DNA of 64,000 nucleotides from Salinithrix halophila. Lineage in GTDB: Bacteria; Bacillota; Bacilli; Thermoactinomycetales; DSM-45169. Position numbers and translations under genes: made by a program. Under the pieces are notes generated by a model, which did not search any database, was not told where the DNA came from, and was given only the letters and a program-made list of their open reading frames with translations. Below, piece after piece: positions 22,543 to 31,498 of this stretch. The stretch's first letter is position 1; every line of letters starts with the position of its first letter. The stretch is from positions 620,001 through 684,000 of the forward strand of contig NZ_JBHSAP010000007.1 in NCBI RefSeq assembly GCF_042650125.1, in the 5' to 3' direction.

Positions 22543-24020
22543 CCCATCATCCCATCGATTCGTTCCATATCCAGATGCTCACCCACCCAGACAGCGAGGT
22601 CCGCATATATCTCGGAGCGGGAACGTCCCCGCATCGCCTGTTCCTCCAACGGGTGAAGGCCTTTCCTCCGGCGCAAATGGTTGATCCAGTGAAAAAGAAA
22701 AGGGGTGTTGTCGAAAATTCCATGCAAGTGGGTACCCCAAACTTCCCCGTCCCGTTCCACCGCGCCCTCGGGCTTTCCGTCAGCAAGGCGAAGGAACGGT
22801 TGATGCCCCTTCAGGAAAGAAGCCCGCCCTAAATGGATTTCATACCCTTTCACCCGAACCCCAGAGGCCCACCCATCGGCGCATACCTCCCCCTCTGCCC
22901 GGACCGTCCGTTTCCCCGGCCGGAACGAGAGGTCGACCGGCAACAGGCCCAGTCCCTCCACCTCCGGGATGGTGGACTCGACCCCTTCGGGATCCGTCAG
23001 ACGGCGGGCCATCATTTGGTAGCCGCCGCAGATGCCAGCAACGGGGCCACCCTCTTGGTGATAAAGAGCAACCCGCTCAGCCAGGCCTGTTTCCCGCAGC
23101 CAGCGAAAGTCCTCCATGGTGTTCTTGGTTCCGGGGAGGATGACTGCATCCGGGTTTCCCCATTCTTCCAGCTTCCCGACATAACGGAGACAGGCCCCCG
23201 GCACACGAGAAAGGGGGAGAAAATCCGTAAAGTTGGAGATCCGGGGGAGACGGATTACTGCGATCTCCACCTCCGCCTCTGGGCCCTTCTTATCGAGCCC
23301 GCCCAATGCGAGGGAATCCTCCGGATCGATGGCGATCTCCCGGAAAGGAAGCACCCCTAGGACCGGGATGCCCGTCCGTTCCTCCAGCCAGTCGAGACCT
23401 GGGCGAAGGAGGTTGAGGTCTCCTCGGAATTTGTTGATGATGAGTCCCTGGACGCGGGCACGTTCATCCGGCTCCAGGATGTCCAGGGTGCCGACGATAG
23501 AAGCAAATACGCCCCCCCGGTCGATATCCGCCACCAGGATCACCGGGACATCGGCTAGTTTGGCCGTCTGCATGTTGACGATCTCCCGCTCTCGCAGGTT
23601 CACCTCTGCCGGGCTCCCCGCTCCCTCGATCACCAGCAAGTCATACCGTTGTTTCAGCCGGGCAAGAGAAGCCCGAACAGGCTCCAGCATCTCCCCTCGA
23701 GTGCGGGCTTGGTACTCTCCCGCCTGCATATCAGCATAATGACGACCGTGAACGATCACCTCAGCGATCCGATCCCCCTTCGGTTTGAGGAGAATCGGAT
23801 TCATATCCGTTTCCGCCTCCACCCCTGCCGCTTCAGCCTGTACGCCCTGAGAACGGCCGATTTCACCCCCATCGACAGTGACATAGGAATTGAGCGCCAT
23901 ATTCTGCGCCTTGAAAGGAGCGACACGGTAACCCTTATCGGCAAATAGGCGGCAAAACGCCGTGGCCAACACGCTCTTTCCCACATCAGAACTAGTCCCT
24001 TGAAACATGAGACCTCTCAC
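22530..24020 (-). CDS. cobQ: Cobyric acid synthase
   Basis: CobQ amidates four carboxyls of adenosylcobyrinic a,c-diamide with glutamine and ATP. The 496-residue protein has the dethiobiotin-synthetase-like N-terminus (MFQGTSSDVGKSVLATAFCR, FKAQNMALNSYVT) and a C-terminal class-I glutaminase with catalytic Cys in VAGICGGYQMM and His in GTHLHGIFD. The start is a GTG overlapping the cobC stop (GTGA) with GGGAG 8 nt upstream. Its presence implies that cobyrinate diamide is made or obtained, although ring-building genes are not in this window. Confidence 0.93.
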   Translation of the reverse strand: MRGLMFQGTSSDVGKSVLATAFCRLFADKGYRVAPFKAQNMALNSYVTVDGGEIGRSQGVQAEAAGVEAETDMNPILLKPKGDRIAEVIVHGRHYADMQAGEYQARTRGEMLEPVRASLARLKQRYDLLVIEGAGSPAEVNLREREIVNMQTAKLADVPVILVADIDRGGVFASIVGTLDILEPDERARVQGLIINKFRGDLNLLRPGLDWLEERTGIPVLGVLPFREIAIDPEDSLALGGLDKKGPEAEVEIAVIRLPRISNFTDFLPLSRVPGACLRYVGKLEEWGNPDAVILPGTKNTMEDFRWLRETGLAERVALYHQEGGPVAGICGGYQMMARRLTDPEGVESTIPEVEGLGLLPVDLSFRPGKRTVRAEGEVCADGWASGVRVKGYEIHLGRASFLKGHQPFLRLADGKPEGAVERDGEVWGTHLHGIFDNTPFLFHWINHLRRRKGLHPLEEQAMRGRSRSEIYADLAVWVGEHLDMERIDGMMGWER

Positions 24021-24652
24021 TCTGTTTTCTCCCACACCCGCTTCCCCCGTTCTTCTCCCAATTGCCTTACTTGCCATCCTTCAGCGGTCTTTTCCACTGC
24101 GATCCATCCCCCAGGGGGGAGGGATCTTTTCCAAAAGCTTCCCGGATCCTTATCCACATGATGGGAAAGAAACCAGCGGATCGGTCCCCCATGGGTTACA
24201 ACCGCGATGGTTTCCCCTGAATGGCGACGGATGACATTCTCCAGCCACCGGTTGAGGCGTACCTCCAGCCCATCCAGCGTTTCCCCGCCGGGGGGCGCCA
24301 CCCGACGGGGGTCGTCTATCCAGCGGATGAGCTCCTCCGGGTTTTGATCCCAGATGGCGTCATAGGTGAGCCCCTCCCATTCCCCGAAAGATAACTCCCG
24401 CAGGGCATCCGTACAATGAAGATCTGCTGTCGGCCAGGCCTTCTGCATAAATTTCGCTGTCTCGCGGCATCGTTGCAAGTCACTGGCGCAGATCCGGTCC
24501 ACATCCAGCTCCCGCAAACGCTGGGCGGCCTTCCGCAATTGGCACCGCCCCCGATCATTGAGAGGAAGATCCATGTGTCCACAGTATTGCTTCAGTCGGT
24601 TGGCCTCCGTTTCTCCATGGCGGACCCACAGCAATCTCAAGGAATCTTTCAT
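24017..24652 (-). CDS. cobC: Alpha-ribazole phosphatase (histidine phosphatase family)
   Basis: The 211-residue protein has the phosphohistidine signature RHGETEAN (Arg11, His12) near its N-terminus, CASDLQRCRETAKFM, and VTHGGPIRWFL. By context it dephosphorylates alpha-ribazole phosphate or cobalamin phosphate. The ATG overlaps the cobS stop (ATGA); a longer upstream reading lies inside cobS and is rejected. Histidine phosphatases are similar to each other, so the name rests on the operon. Confidence 0.85.
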   Translation of the reverse strand: MKDSLRLLWVRHGETEANRLKQYCGHMDLPLNDRGRCQLRKAAQRLRELDVDRICASDLQRCRETAKFMQKAWPTADLHCTDALRELSFGEWEGLTYDAIWDQNPEELIRWIDDPRRVAPPGGETLDGLEVRLNRWLENVIRRHSGETIAVVTHGGPIRWFLSHHVDKDPGSFWKRSLPPGGWIAVEKTAEGWQVRQLGEERGKRVWEKTE

Positions 24653-25380
24653 ACCGGGTCCCCCGCTGCCAACCATAGAAGAAGAATCGCTGCTTCCACC
24701 GCTTCCGCCATGCATCCGTAGACGTCCCCAGTCAGACCACCCAGCCGTCTCAGTACCACCCGAGCGATCAGGCCGATCACCAAAGCGGTTCCTCCTAGAA
24801 TCAGGAACGTCCACCAGCCTGCCACCACAGCAATGATCGCTGTCCCTGAGGTGAGGGCTACTCCAAGGCGAAGAGGGGACAGCCCTTCCCGCAAGTTGAG
24901 CCCCATCCCTTGTTCACGCAGATATGGGAAAAAGGCGATTGCCGCTGTCATCCCTGTGCGGGCTGCGACAGGAGCGGCCAGCAGTGGGATGATGGCCGGT
25001 TCCAGGTAAGTAAGAGCGGATACCTTCACCCCCAGAAGCAAGATCGCTGCCAGGACACCCATCGCCCCCACGCGGCTGTCCTTCATGATCGCTAGCGTCT
25101 GCTCCCGATCCTTGTTGGCACCCAGCCCGTCGGCAGTGTCCATCAGTCCGTCCAGGTGCAGCCCCCCTGTAAGAAAAACCCAACCCGCTGTCACCAGTAC
25201 ACTGCGGACCAGAGGCGGAAAGAGCAAGGAGAGAGCCTCGTTCATCAGGACGAGTAGGACCCCGATCACCAAGCCGACGAGCGGATAGTAAACCGTGCTC
25301 TTAGGCCAGTCCCGGGGGTCCATCCGAACCGGAACGGGGATGCGGGTCAGAAAAGCAAGGGCCGTAAAGAAGGCATTCAT
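24649..25380 (-). CDS. cobS: Adenosylcobinamide-GDP ribazoletransferase (cobalamin synthase)
   Basis: This integral membrane enzyme (243 aa) joins adenosylcobinamide-GDP with alpha-ribazole to complete the cobalamin lower ligand. Family features visible are FLTRIPVP near the N-terminus, the acidic LHLDGLMDTADGLGA with metal-binding Asp residues, and SRVGAMGVLA. The ATG overlaps the cobU stop (ATGA). It follows cobU and precedes cobC, a standard arrangement. Confidence 0.94.
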   Translation of the reverse strand: MNAFFTALAFLTRIPVPVRMDPRDWPKSTVYYPLVGLVIGVLLVLMNEALSLLFPPLVRSVLVTAGWVFLTGGLHLDGLMDTADGLGANKDREQTLAIMKDSRVGAMGVLAAILLLGVKVSALTYLEPAIIPLLAAPVAARTGMTAAIAFFPYLREQGMGLNLREGLSPLRLGVALTSGTAIIAVVAGWWTFLILGGTALVIGLIARVVLRRLGGLTGDVYGCMAEAVEAAILLLWLAAGDPV

Positions 25381-25922
25381 CCGTCTACTCCCTTGATCTG
25401 GCAAGGAATACCACAGGCCACTAACCAGACTTCGTCCGCCCTCTGAGCCACTTGCTGATTCACGGTGCCGAGGGCATCCTGGAACAGTCGGCCCATCCGG
25501 TTCATGGCGACCCCGCCCAACCCGGTCTCCGCCGTGACCAGGATCACCTCCTGATCTTGAAGCGTATCCAGCAGGCGATCCGTTTTCTTCGCCATTTCCG
25601 CTTCGAAGCCGCCCTGGTCTTCCCGGATGGACTCTTCGGAAAGGCGCATGACGTGGTTGGCTGTCCAGGTCCCCAGATCGTCAATCAACCAAGCATCCCA
25701 TTCGCCGGAGCGGGCAAGGGCGGCTTCCAAATCCCACTCCTCCTCCACCAGGCCCCAACTTCGAGGACGCCGATCGCGATGGCGGGCCACTCGCTCTTGC
25801 ATCTCTTCATCCCCGGGAACACCGGTGGCCACATACAGCACCTTCTCCCCCACATCCCGCGCCGTCTCCTCGGCAAATCGGCTCTTCCCGGAACGGACCC
25901 CTCCAGTTACCAATCGGATCAA
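25377..25922 (-). CDS. cobU: Adenosylcobinamide kinase/adenosylcobinamide-phosphate guanylyltransferase
   Basis: The 181-residue enzyme activates adenosylcobinamide to its GDP derivative. It has the P-loop GGVRSGKSRFAEE at residues 7-19, LIDDLGTWTANHVM, and VTAETGLGGVAMNRMGRLFQDALGTVNQ (cited by its parts GLGGVAMN and DALGTVNQ), all conserved. The start is a TTG overlapping the cobD stop (TTGA) with AAGGGGG 7 nt upstream; a longer reading lies inside cobD. Confidence 0.94.
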   Translation of the reverse strand: MIRLVTGGVRSGKSRFAEETARDVGEKVLYVATGVPGDEEMQERVARHRDRRPRSWGLVEEEWDLEAALARSGEWDAWLIDDLGTWTANHVMRLSEESIREDQGGFEAEMAKKTDRLLDTLQDQEVILVTAETGLGGVAMNRMGRLFQDALGTVNQQVAQRADEVWLVACGIPCQIKGVDG

Positions 25923-27058
25923 AAGATTTCCCCCTTCCCCAACACTTCTCCTAGTTTTTGGAGGAGGTGTACATTCTCCTCCCGGCTCCGAACCGCCACC
26001 CGGATATAGGCATCGTCCAAACCCGGATAGGTCGAGCAATCCCGGATCAGGATCCCCCGCTCCCCCAACGCCTGTTGTAAACGCCGGGAAGCGCCGGTTC
26101 CTCCTAAGGGGGGAGCCTCTAATTTCAGTAAGAAGTAGTTTACTTCCCCCGGAACCAGCAGGGCACCTGGCAACTCCCGCAGCCTCTCCATCATGAAACA
26201 TCGCTCCACCGCCAGCCATCGACGGGTCACGTTTTCAAAGGCTCCGTCGGAGAGAGCCGCCTCTCCCGCTATCTGGGCCAGCCCATTAACGCTCCAGGGA
26301 ATCTGCAGCTCCTCGATGCGGCGTATCCAGTCGGGGTGGGCCGCCCCCCAGCCCAGACGCAGACCGGGCAAAGCGTAAAATTTAGTCATGGAACGCAGTA
26401 GGAGGGTCGTCGGGAAATCCGCCAGCCGAGACAGCAGGGACCGAGCCTCCCCATCCGAAACAAAATCGAGGAAGGCTTCGTCTACCACCAACACCGTTCC
26501 CGCTACGGCGGCCTCTTCAGCCGCCGCCAGCAACTGCCCATAAGGGACGGTTAAACCAGTGGGATTGTTGGGATGTCCCAGGTAAGCGAGATCCACCGAC
26601 CGAATCCACTTGGAAAGGGCCTCCGGCTCCGGTTGAAAACCTTCCTTCTCCCCTGTCGGCAAATACACGATTTCCTGCCCACGCTTGCGGGCAGAAGCTT
26701 CATACTCCGCGAAGGAGGGGGCCGTCGCGCCTACCCGCGACGGACGGACAGCCGCATTAACCAGATCGATCAACTCCGCCCCTCCATTCCCAATCATCAG
26801 GCATTCTTCCGGCACCCCATATCGGTTCGCAAGCGCCCGCTTCAGGGAGCGAGCGCGAGGGTCTGGATAACGGGCAAGAACCGGTGCCCCTTTGTCCTCC
26901 AGCGCTTCCTGCAACACCCGAACCACGGAATCCGGCGGTCCCAGGGGATTAATGTTGGCGCTAAAGTCGACAAAGGCATCCGCCCCCCTGCCAAACATCT
27001 CTCCCGCCGTCCATCGGTCACCACCGTGTCCGTATCGTTCCACCCCTGTCAAAGGCAT
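25919..27058 (-). CDS. cobD: Threonine-phosphate decarboxylase (CobD, class I/II PLP aminotransferase fold)
   Basis: CobD decarboxylates L-threonine-3-phosphate to aminopropanol phosphate, the linker used by CbiB. The 379-residue protein has the fold of histidinol-phosphate aminotransferase: it starts with GVERYGHGGD and VDFSANINPLGPP, then GNGGAELID, GHPNNPTGL and the PLP lysine Lys226 in SMTKFYALPGLRLGWG. Histidine biosynthesis is an alternative, but the N-terminal HGGD/SANINPLG motif and the operon favour CobD. It is the first gene behind the cobalamin riboswitch. Confidence 0.92.
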   Translation of the reverse strand: MPLTGVERYGHGGDRWTAGEMFGRGADAFVDFSANINPLGPPDSVVRVLQEALEDKGAPVLARYPDPRARSLKRALANRYGVPEECLMIGNGGAELIDLVNAAVRPSRVGATAPSFAEYEASARKRGQEIVYLPTGEKEGFQPEPEALSKWIRSVDLAYLGHPNNPTGLTVPYGQLLAAAEEAAVAGTVLVVDEAFLDFVSDGEARSLLSRLADFPTTLLLRSMTKFYALPGLRLGWGAAHPDWIRRIEELQIPWSVNGLAQIAGEAALSDGAFENVTRRWLAVERCFMMERLRELPGALLVPGEVNYFLLKLEAPPLGGTGASRRLQQALGERGILIRDCSTYPGLDDAYIRVAVRSREENVHLLQKLGEVLGKGEIF

Positions 27059-27079
27059 CCCCTCCTTTTTTCAACCCCA

Positions 27080-27300
27080 TTAAAAAACACCGCCCGCCTC
27101 GATTGCGTGACAGTGCCAAAAGAAACCGGTATCACCGGTTGTCCCTGGCACCTCGCCATCCGCGTGGCTGAGGCGGTGCCGTTGGGAAAGGCCGGTATCC
27201 TGGCTCGGGGTTACATCCCCTTACAGTGGCGGGACCGCGCCGGTTTCTCACCGGCTTCCCGGTTGCCGGGGCGCCAATAGGCACCCCACCTTTCCCCTTC
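27080..27300 (-). promoter_or_regulatory. Cobalamin riboswitch with terminator platform
   Basis: Read on the minus strand, it contains the L5 region GTCCCGCCACTGTAAGGGG and the B12 box AGCCAGGATACCGGCC, with paired elements around GCCGGTGAGAAACCGGC. Downstream, CACCGCCTC (27170-27178) can pair with GAGGCGGGCGGTG (27088-27100), which is followed by six U, giving an intrinsic terminator just before the cobD ribosome site. Cobalamin binding is expected to lower expression of cobD-cobU-cobS-cobC-cobQ-cbiZ-cbiB. Confidence 0.93.
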
Positions 27301-27318
27301 CGATATACTATTTAACCG

Positions 27319-28374
27319 TTATAAGCCCAAGTCGGCGAAAGTAGCCATCTCCCGTGCCGCCGCGACTGCCCCGTCGAAGAGGGGAAAACAGAGAACAGCG
27401 CCGCTCCCTTCCCCGAGGCGCATACCGGCATGAATCAGAGGGTGAAGGCCCAGCTTCTCGAGCAGCACCCGATGGGCCGGTTCCTCAGAGAGGTGGGAAG
27501 CGAAGAGATAATCCCGCGACCCCGGAGCAAGGCGGATGGCAGCCAGAGCGGAAGCTGTCGAAATCACCCCATCGATCACCATCGGCAACCGCTCGGCGGC
27601 GGCTCCGAGGATAAAACCTGTCATAGCCGCCAACTCCAGCCCACCCACTTTTGTCAGCACATCCACTGGATCGGAGGGGTCAGGCCGGTTCACATCCAGG
27701 CTGTGCCGTATTACCTCTCCTTTCATCTTTAGAGAGACATCGTTGATCCCTGTCCCCCTTCCGACCAACTCCTCAATCGGCGTTCCCGTCAGGGAAGCCG
27801 ATACCGCTGTCGCAGCCGTCGTATTGCCAATTCCCATCTCCCCGACAGCCACCAATTGAAATCCCTTCTCCTTCGTTTCCAGGGCCAGTTCCAGCCCGAC
27901 CCGGATCGCCTGGACAGCTTCTTCCCGTCTCATCGCCGGTCCTTTGGCCATATTGGCTGTCCCGGCCCGCACCTTCCGATCCAGGGTACCAGCCGGCAGT
28001 TCGGTAAGCCGGCTGCCTACATCTACCACCCTCACCTCGGCACCAAAGCGACGGGCAAAAGCATTGACGGCGGCTTTGCCATCGCAGAAATTACGGATCA
28101 TCAATCCCGTCACCTCAGGAGGGTAGGCGCTCACGCCTTCCTCCGTCACCCCATGGTCCCCACAAAAAACGACAACCGCCTTCCTGTCGATAGACGGGAC
28201 GACCTTACCGGTAATCCCCGCCAATCGAACCAGGGTTTCTTCCAGGCGTCCCAAAGCACCCAAGGGCTTGGTCAGGTTATCCACATGCTTTTGTGCCTCA
28301 ACCATCGCCTCCGCATTCAAACCGGGTACAGAGGGGCACCAATCATCGAGCTGTTTTTGTCTCTCCACCCGCAT
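27319..28374 (-). CDS. cobT: Nicotinate-nucleotide:dimethylbenzimidazole phosphoribosyltransferase
   Basis: CobT makes alpha-ribazole phosphate from a benzimidazole and nicotinate mononucleotide. The protein of about 351 residues has DNLTKPLGALGRLEE, VVFCGDHGV, GEMGIGNTTAA and GMRLGEGSGA, whose Glu is the catalytic base. The ATG at 28374 has AGGA close upstream; a GTG two codons later is also possible and the long open frame to 28452 is rejected. It lies upstream of the cobalamin riboswitch, so its own transcription may not be under B12 control. Confidence 0.93.
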   Translation of the reverse strand: MRVERQKQLDDWCPSVPGLNAEAMVEAQKHVDNLTKPLGALGRLEETLVRLAGITGKVVPSIDRKAVVVFCGDHGVTEEGVSAYPPEVTGLMIRNFCDGKAAVNAFARRFGAEVRVVDVGSRLTELPAGTLDRKVRAGTANMAKGPAMRREEAVQAIRVGLELALETKEKGFQLVAVGEMGIGNTTAATAVSASLTGTPIEELVGRGTGINDVSLKMKGEVIRHSLDVNRPDPSDPVDVLTKVGGLELAAMTGFILGAAAERLPMVIDGVISTASALAAIRLAPGSRDYLFASHLSEEPAHRVLLEKLGLHPLIHAGMRLGEGSGAVLCFPLFDGAVAAAREMATFADLGL

Positions 28375-28738
28375 CCCTTCCTCGTTTCTCTCAATTAACC
28401 TTTCTTTTCTGATTATACATGCTAGAAGAGTCTGCGGGACGTCCAAAATCACTTTCCCTTGTCAGGAATAGCCACCCATGGAAGCAACGGCCTCAACTCG
28501 AGCTGCTGAGTTCTTCCATACCGTAATGATAGCCGGTTTACGGCGGAGCGCCTGTTGGACCGACAACCTAGCGGAGTGGCCGGAGGCTCCAACCGTTTTG
28601 CGGCCACACCGTTTTTCCTTTGGCCGCTGGTTGGAGCCGGAGGGCACGGAGCGGACAGGCCCGACAACTGCGGGAGGAACATCTGGCGCGGAGTCGGAAA
28701 TCCGGCTTCGCTCCCAAGCCTCGGGTTTGTCAATAACC
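28375..28738. other. GC-rich intergenic element with nested inverted repeats
   Basis: Ten-bp arms GGCTCCAACC/GGTTGGAGCC (28585-28594 and 28629-28638) enclose seven-bp arms GCGGCCA/TGGCCGC (28600-28606 and 28621-28627), forming a long bulged hairpin. A second structure lies at about 28478-28519, where ATGGAAG/CTTCCAT enclose AACTC/GAGTT. No gene or known riboswitch motif was recognised. Confidence 0.5.
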
Positions 28739-29194
28739 TCAAACTCCCCCTCCCAGTTCCTTCACGAAGGCGTAACTCTTCTTCCCATAGCCCATCTTCT
28801 CCTCGTAAAACCGATGGGCCTTGTGGCGGGATAACCCGGACGTGAGTGCAATCCGGGTACATCCCTGTTCCTGCCCCCACCGTTCCACCGCAGCAAGAAG
28901 CCTCTCACCGAATCCACGGGACCGTTGATCCGATCGGGTCACCAGCTCGTGGACAAAAACATGTTTACCATAATAGAAAGTTGTCCGTACAGCGATCCCT
29001 GCACAAGCCATGATTTCTCCCGCTTCCTCCAAGTAAAAGAGCCGGTACCCCTCTTCTTTCCGCATCGTTTCTAACAAGGTGAGATAATCATCCTCCGATA
29101 GATGAGAGCGCAACTCTTGGATAACCGGCCAGACTCGTCGCCAATCTCTTTCGCTTCTGCATTCCTTGATTTCATGATTCATGAGTGTCTCCAT
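28739..29194 (-). CDS. GNAT family N-acetyltransferase
   Basis: The 151-residue protein has a GNAT fold: the acetyl-CoA-binding motif A segment VHELVTRSDQRSRGFGERLL (R-x-x-G-x-G/A like RSRGFGE), followed by QGCTRIALTSGLSRHKAHRFYE, the usual motif B with Tyr. It transfers acetyl from acetyl-CoA to an unknown amine. The ATG has GGAGGAGAC about 9 nt upstream. It stands alone between cobT and grpB. Confidence 0.87.
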   Translation of the reverse strand: METLMNHEIKECRSERDWRRVWPVIQELRSHLSEDDYLTLLETMRKEEGYRLFYLEEAGEIMACAGIAVRTTFYYGKHVFVHELVTRSDQRSRGFGERLLAAVERWGQEQGCTRIALTSGLSRHKAHRFYEEKMGYGKKSYAFVKELGGGV

Positions 29195-29360
29195 CTTTTG
29201 TCTCCTCCCCTTTCTCCTCTGATGCTAATTTTACAGAGGATCAGACCCCGTGGGGAGTGCCAGATTTGTTATGATCGGGGGGTTCAGATTAACACTCAAC
29301 TCCGATAGCCCGGAGCCGCTGTATGGTCAGGCATCCGGCGGTTGAAAGAAGTCTGGTTAT

Positions 29361-29906
29361 CTATGATGAAGGAGTCATCTTCCCTTCTCGGTGTTTCTCC
29401 CTATGCCACTGGAGCGCCAGGGCTTCGATTTCCTTGATCAGTCCATCTTTGCCGTCCATATACGCTTTCAAATCCGTTGGGAAACGGTGGGCTAAGCGCT
29501 GCTTGAGCGCCCCGTAGCGGGCTGCCTCCTCGGGATGGGTTCGCAAGTAGTCCCGGAAGGCGAGGTGACGGCGGATATCGGAGTGACCTTCCTCAAAGAC
29601 ATGAACATGATGGGTCCGATTCTCCCCCCCTTTTCGGAAAAAACGGCGGCCAGGGATGCCATACTCCCCCATGGCTTCGTACCCAAGCGCTTCCATCGGC
29701 GGGCGAAAACGATCCACTCGGCTAATCTCTTTTACCACCGGGAGTAGGTCGATCACTGGTTTCGCCTCCAGCCCCGGAACCGATGTACTCCCGATGTGGT
29801 AAACCCGGATCAGTTCTTCTCCGAAAACCTCCCGCAACTTCTGAGCTTCTTCTTCAAAGCGTTCGCTCCAGGCCGGATGGTGGGGTACCACCTCTACTTT
29901 CCTCAC
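29361..29906 (-). CDS. GrpB family protein (UPF0157)
   Basis: The 181-residue protein matches the GrpB/UPF0157 family, which has a nucleotidyltransferase-like fold: VEVVPHHPAWSERFEEEA, VYHIGSTSVPGLEAKPVIDL with the GSTS-x-P-x-x-xKPxxD motif, and THHVHVFEEG followed by FRDYLRTHP. The role is unknown; some relatives are fused to dephospho-CoA kinase. It overlaps the upstream MocR-type gene by 4 nt, so the two are cotranscribed. Confidence 0.9.
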   Translation of the reverse strand: MRKVEVVPHHPAWSERFEEEAQKLREVFGEELIRVYHIGSTSVPGLEAKPVIDLLPVVKEISRVDRFRPPMEALGYEAMGEYGIPGRRFFRKGGENRTHHVHVFEEGHSDIRRHLAFRDYLRTHPEEAARYGALKQRLAHRFPTDLKAYMDGKDGLIKEIEALALQWHREKHREGKMTPSS

Positions 29907-31369
29907 GAGAGCCCCCTACTTGATTCGGCTTGCAACAGCTCCGCCAGCACTCGTATCCCTCGCTCCCACTCCTCCATCGGGGCGTACGCGAAGGAGAGGC
30001 GGAGGTGCCGCCGGTCTGCCGGATCGTACAGGCTCCCCGGATGGAGCAGTACACCCCGGCGTAACGCCTCTTCAAACAATCGATGAACCGGGACTTCCCG
30101 TTTCAGGCGAAGCCAGATATAAAACCCGCCCGGCGGCAATTCCCAATCGGCTAGCCCAGCAAGGTGTTGTCGAAGGAGAAGATCAGCTGCCTTTCTCCGT
30201 TCTCGTAGCGCCTTTCGCACTTCTTCCCCGTGTTCGACGTGATGTCCCCCGGCCAGCCATTCAGCCGCCGTCCACTGCGAGAGAGAACTCGCCCCATAAT
30301 CCGCCTGCATCTTGATATCGGCCAGCCGGTCAACCACCGGTTCCGGACCGACCACCCAACCGATCCGGAGGCCAGGACTTAATATCTTGGAGAAGCTCCC
30401 GAGATAAAGGATCAGACCATGAGGATCTTCAGCTTTGAGAGGCCGAGGGGGAAGGCCGTCAAGATACAGCTCCCGGTATACATCGTCTTCGATCAGGGGT
30501 AGCCGAGTCTGTCTGCAATAGACCATCAATTCCTTCCGCCGCTTCTCACTCATCACACGCCCCGTGGGATTATGGCAGGTAGGGGTGGTGTAAAGGAGAG
30601 AAGGCTGTTGTCTCCGGTGATGCCTCTCTACACCCTCCAGTCGGATTCCCTCCCGATCCATCTCCAACCCAGACAGTTGCATACCTGCCGACTGAAAAAC
30701 CCGGATCGAGTGAAGATAGGAAGGCTTCTCCACCAGTACCGTCGAGCCTGGTTTCAACAGACTCCATGCGATCAGTTGGAATGCCTGTAAGGCCCCTGAT
30801 ACGATCAGGACCGAGTCAGGAGAGACGTCAATCCCCTGGGTTCCCAGCCAGTCACTCACTTGCCGACGAAGAGCGGCTATCCCTTTCCCCTGCTCGTATC
30901 CCATGGATGGGATCCGATCGGATAAGCTTCGGAGTACCTTACCCATCCGATCCCCCGGATACAGGGACGGTGAAAGTTCACCCGTTCCCATCCGGATCAC
31001 CTCCGGGTCAAATTCACGCTGGTTGATCGCACGAATCAGGTTCTGGTTGGGAAGATGAATCCCGGAACGAACATAACCTTCCCAATCCGGGGCGGAATAG
31101 GAACTGAGCAGGGACCAGGTGTTGTTCAACACCCGCGTCCCGCTGCCCACCCGCCCTTCCACCAGGCCGTCTGCCGCCAGTTCTTCCAGGGCGGATACCA
31201 CCGTACTCCGGTTGACCCCAAAGATATCTGCCAGGGTTCGTTGCGAAGGGAGAAGGGTCCCCACCGGCCACTCTCCGGCAGCGATCTTCCCGCGGATATA
31301 GCGGACAATTTGCACATAAACCGGAAGCTCATTCTCTTTTTGGGGCTTCCATTCCTCGGTGGATTCCAC
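29903..31369 (-). CDS. MocR-type transcriptional regulator (GntR HTH plus aminotransferase domain)
   Basis: The 488-residue protein has a GntR winged helix (residues about 16-82, with LLPSQRTLADIFGVNRSTVV) joined to a class-I aminotransferase domain with the PLP lysine Lys328 in GSFSKILSPGLRIGWV and the TPTCHNPTG motif. MocR regulators use PLP as a sensor, for example PdxR and GabR, and often control a divergent gene. Here the divergent neighbour is a LysE/ArgO-type exporter, a likely target. It is followed by grpB with a 4-nt overlap. Confidence 0.92.
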   Translation of the reverse strand: MESTEEWKPQKENELPVYVQIVRYIRGKIAAGEWPVGTLLPSQRTLADIFGVNRSTVVSALEELAADGLVEGRVGSGTRVLNNTWSLLSSYSAPDWEGYVRSGIHLPNQNLIRAINQREFDPEVIRMGTGELSPSLYPGDRMGKVLRSLSDRIPSMGYEQGKGIAALRRQVSDWLGTQGIDVSPDSVLIVSGALQAFQLIAWSLLKPGSTVLVEKPSYLHSIRVFQSAGMQLSGLEMDREGIRLEGVERHHRRQQPSLLYTTPTCHNPTGRVMSEKRRKELMVYCRQTRLPLIEDDVYRELYLDGLPPRPLKAEDPHGLILYLGSFSKILSPGLRIGWVVGPEPVVDRLADIKMQADYGASSLSQWTAAEWLAGGHHVEHGEEVRKALRERRKAADLLLRQHLAGLADWELPPGGFYIWLRLKREVPVHRLFEEALRRGVLLHPGSLYDPADRRHLRLSFAYAPMEEWERGIRVLAELLQAESSRGLS

Positions 31370-31498
31370 GGCCTTTCCTCCCTTACATGAATTGGTTGGC
31401 TCTACGTTCCTTGGATTGGATGGAGACGATTGCTCCCCTTGATGATAGGATATCAGATATTTCCCGCTCGCAATCGATCAGAAAGAAGGGTGGTGCCT

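Noticed and set aside
27319..28452. A second cobalamin riboswitch in front of cobT
   Set aside because: Neither the B12 box nor the GCCACTG element was found between 28375 and 28738.
28449..28880. Overlapping open frames on both strands upstream of cobT
   Set aside because: They cross the inverted repeats and the end of the GNAT gene, and have no ribosome site or motif.
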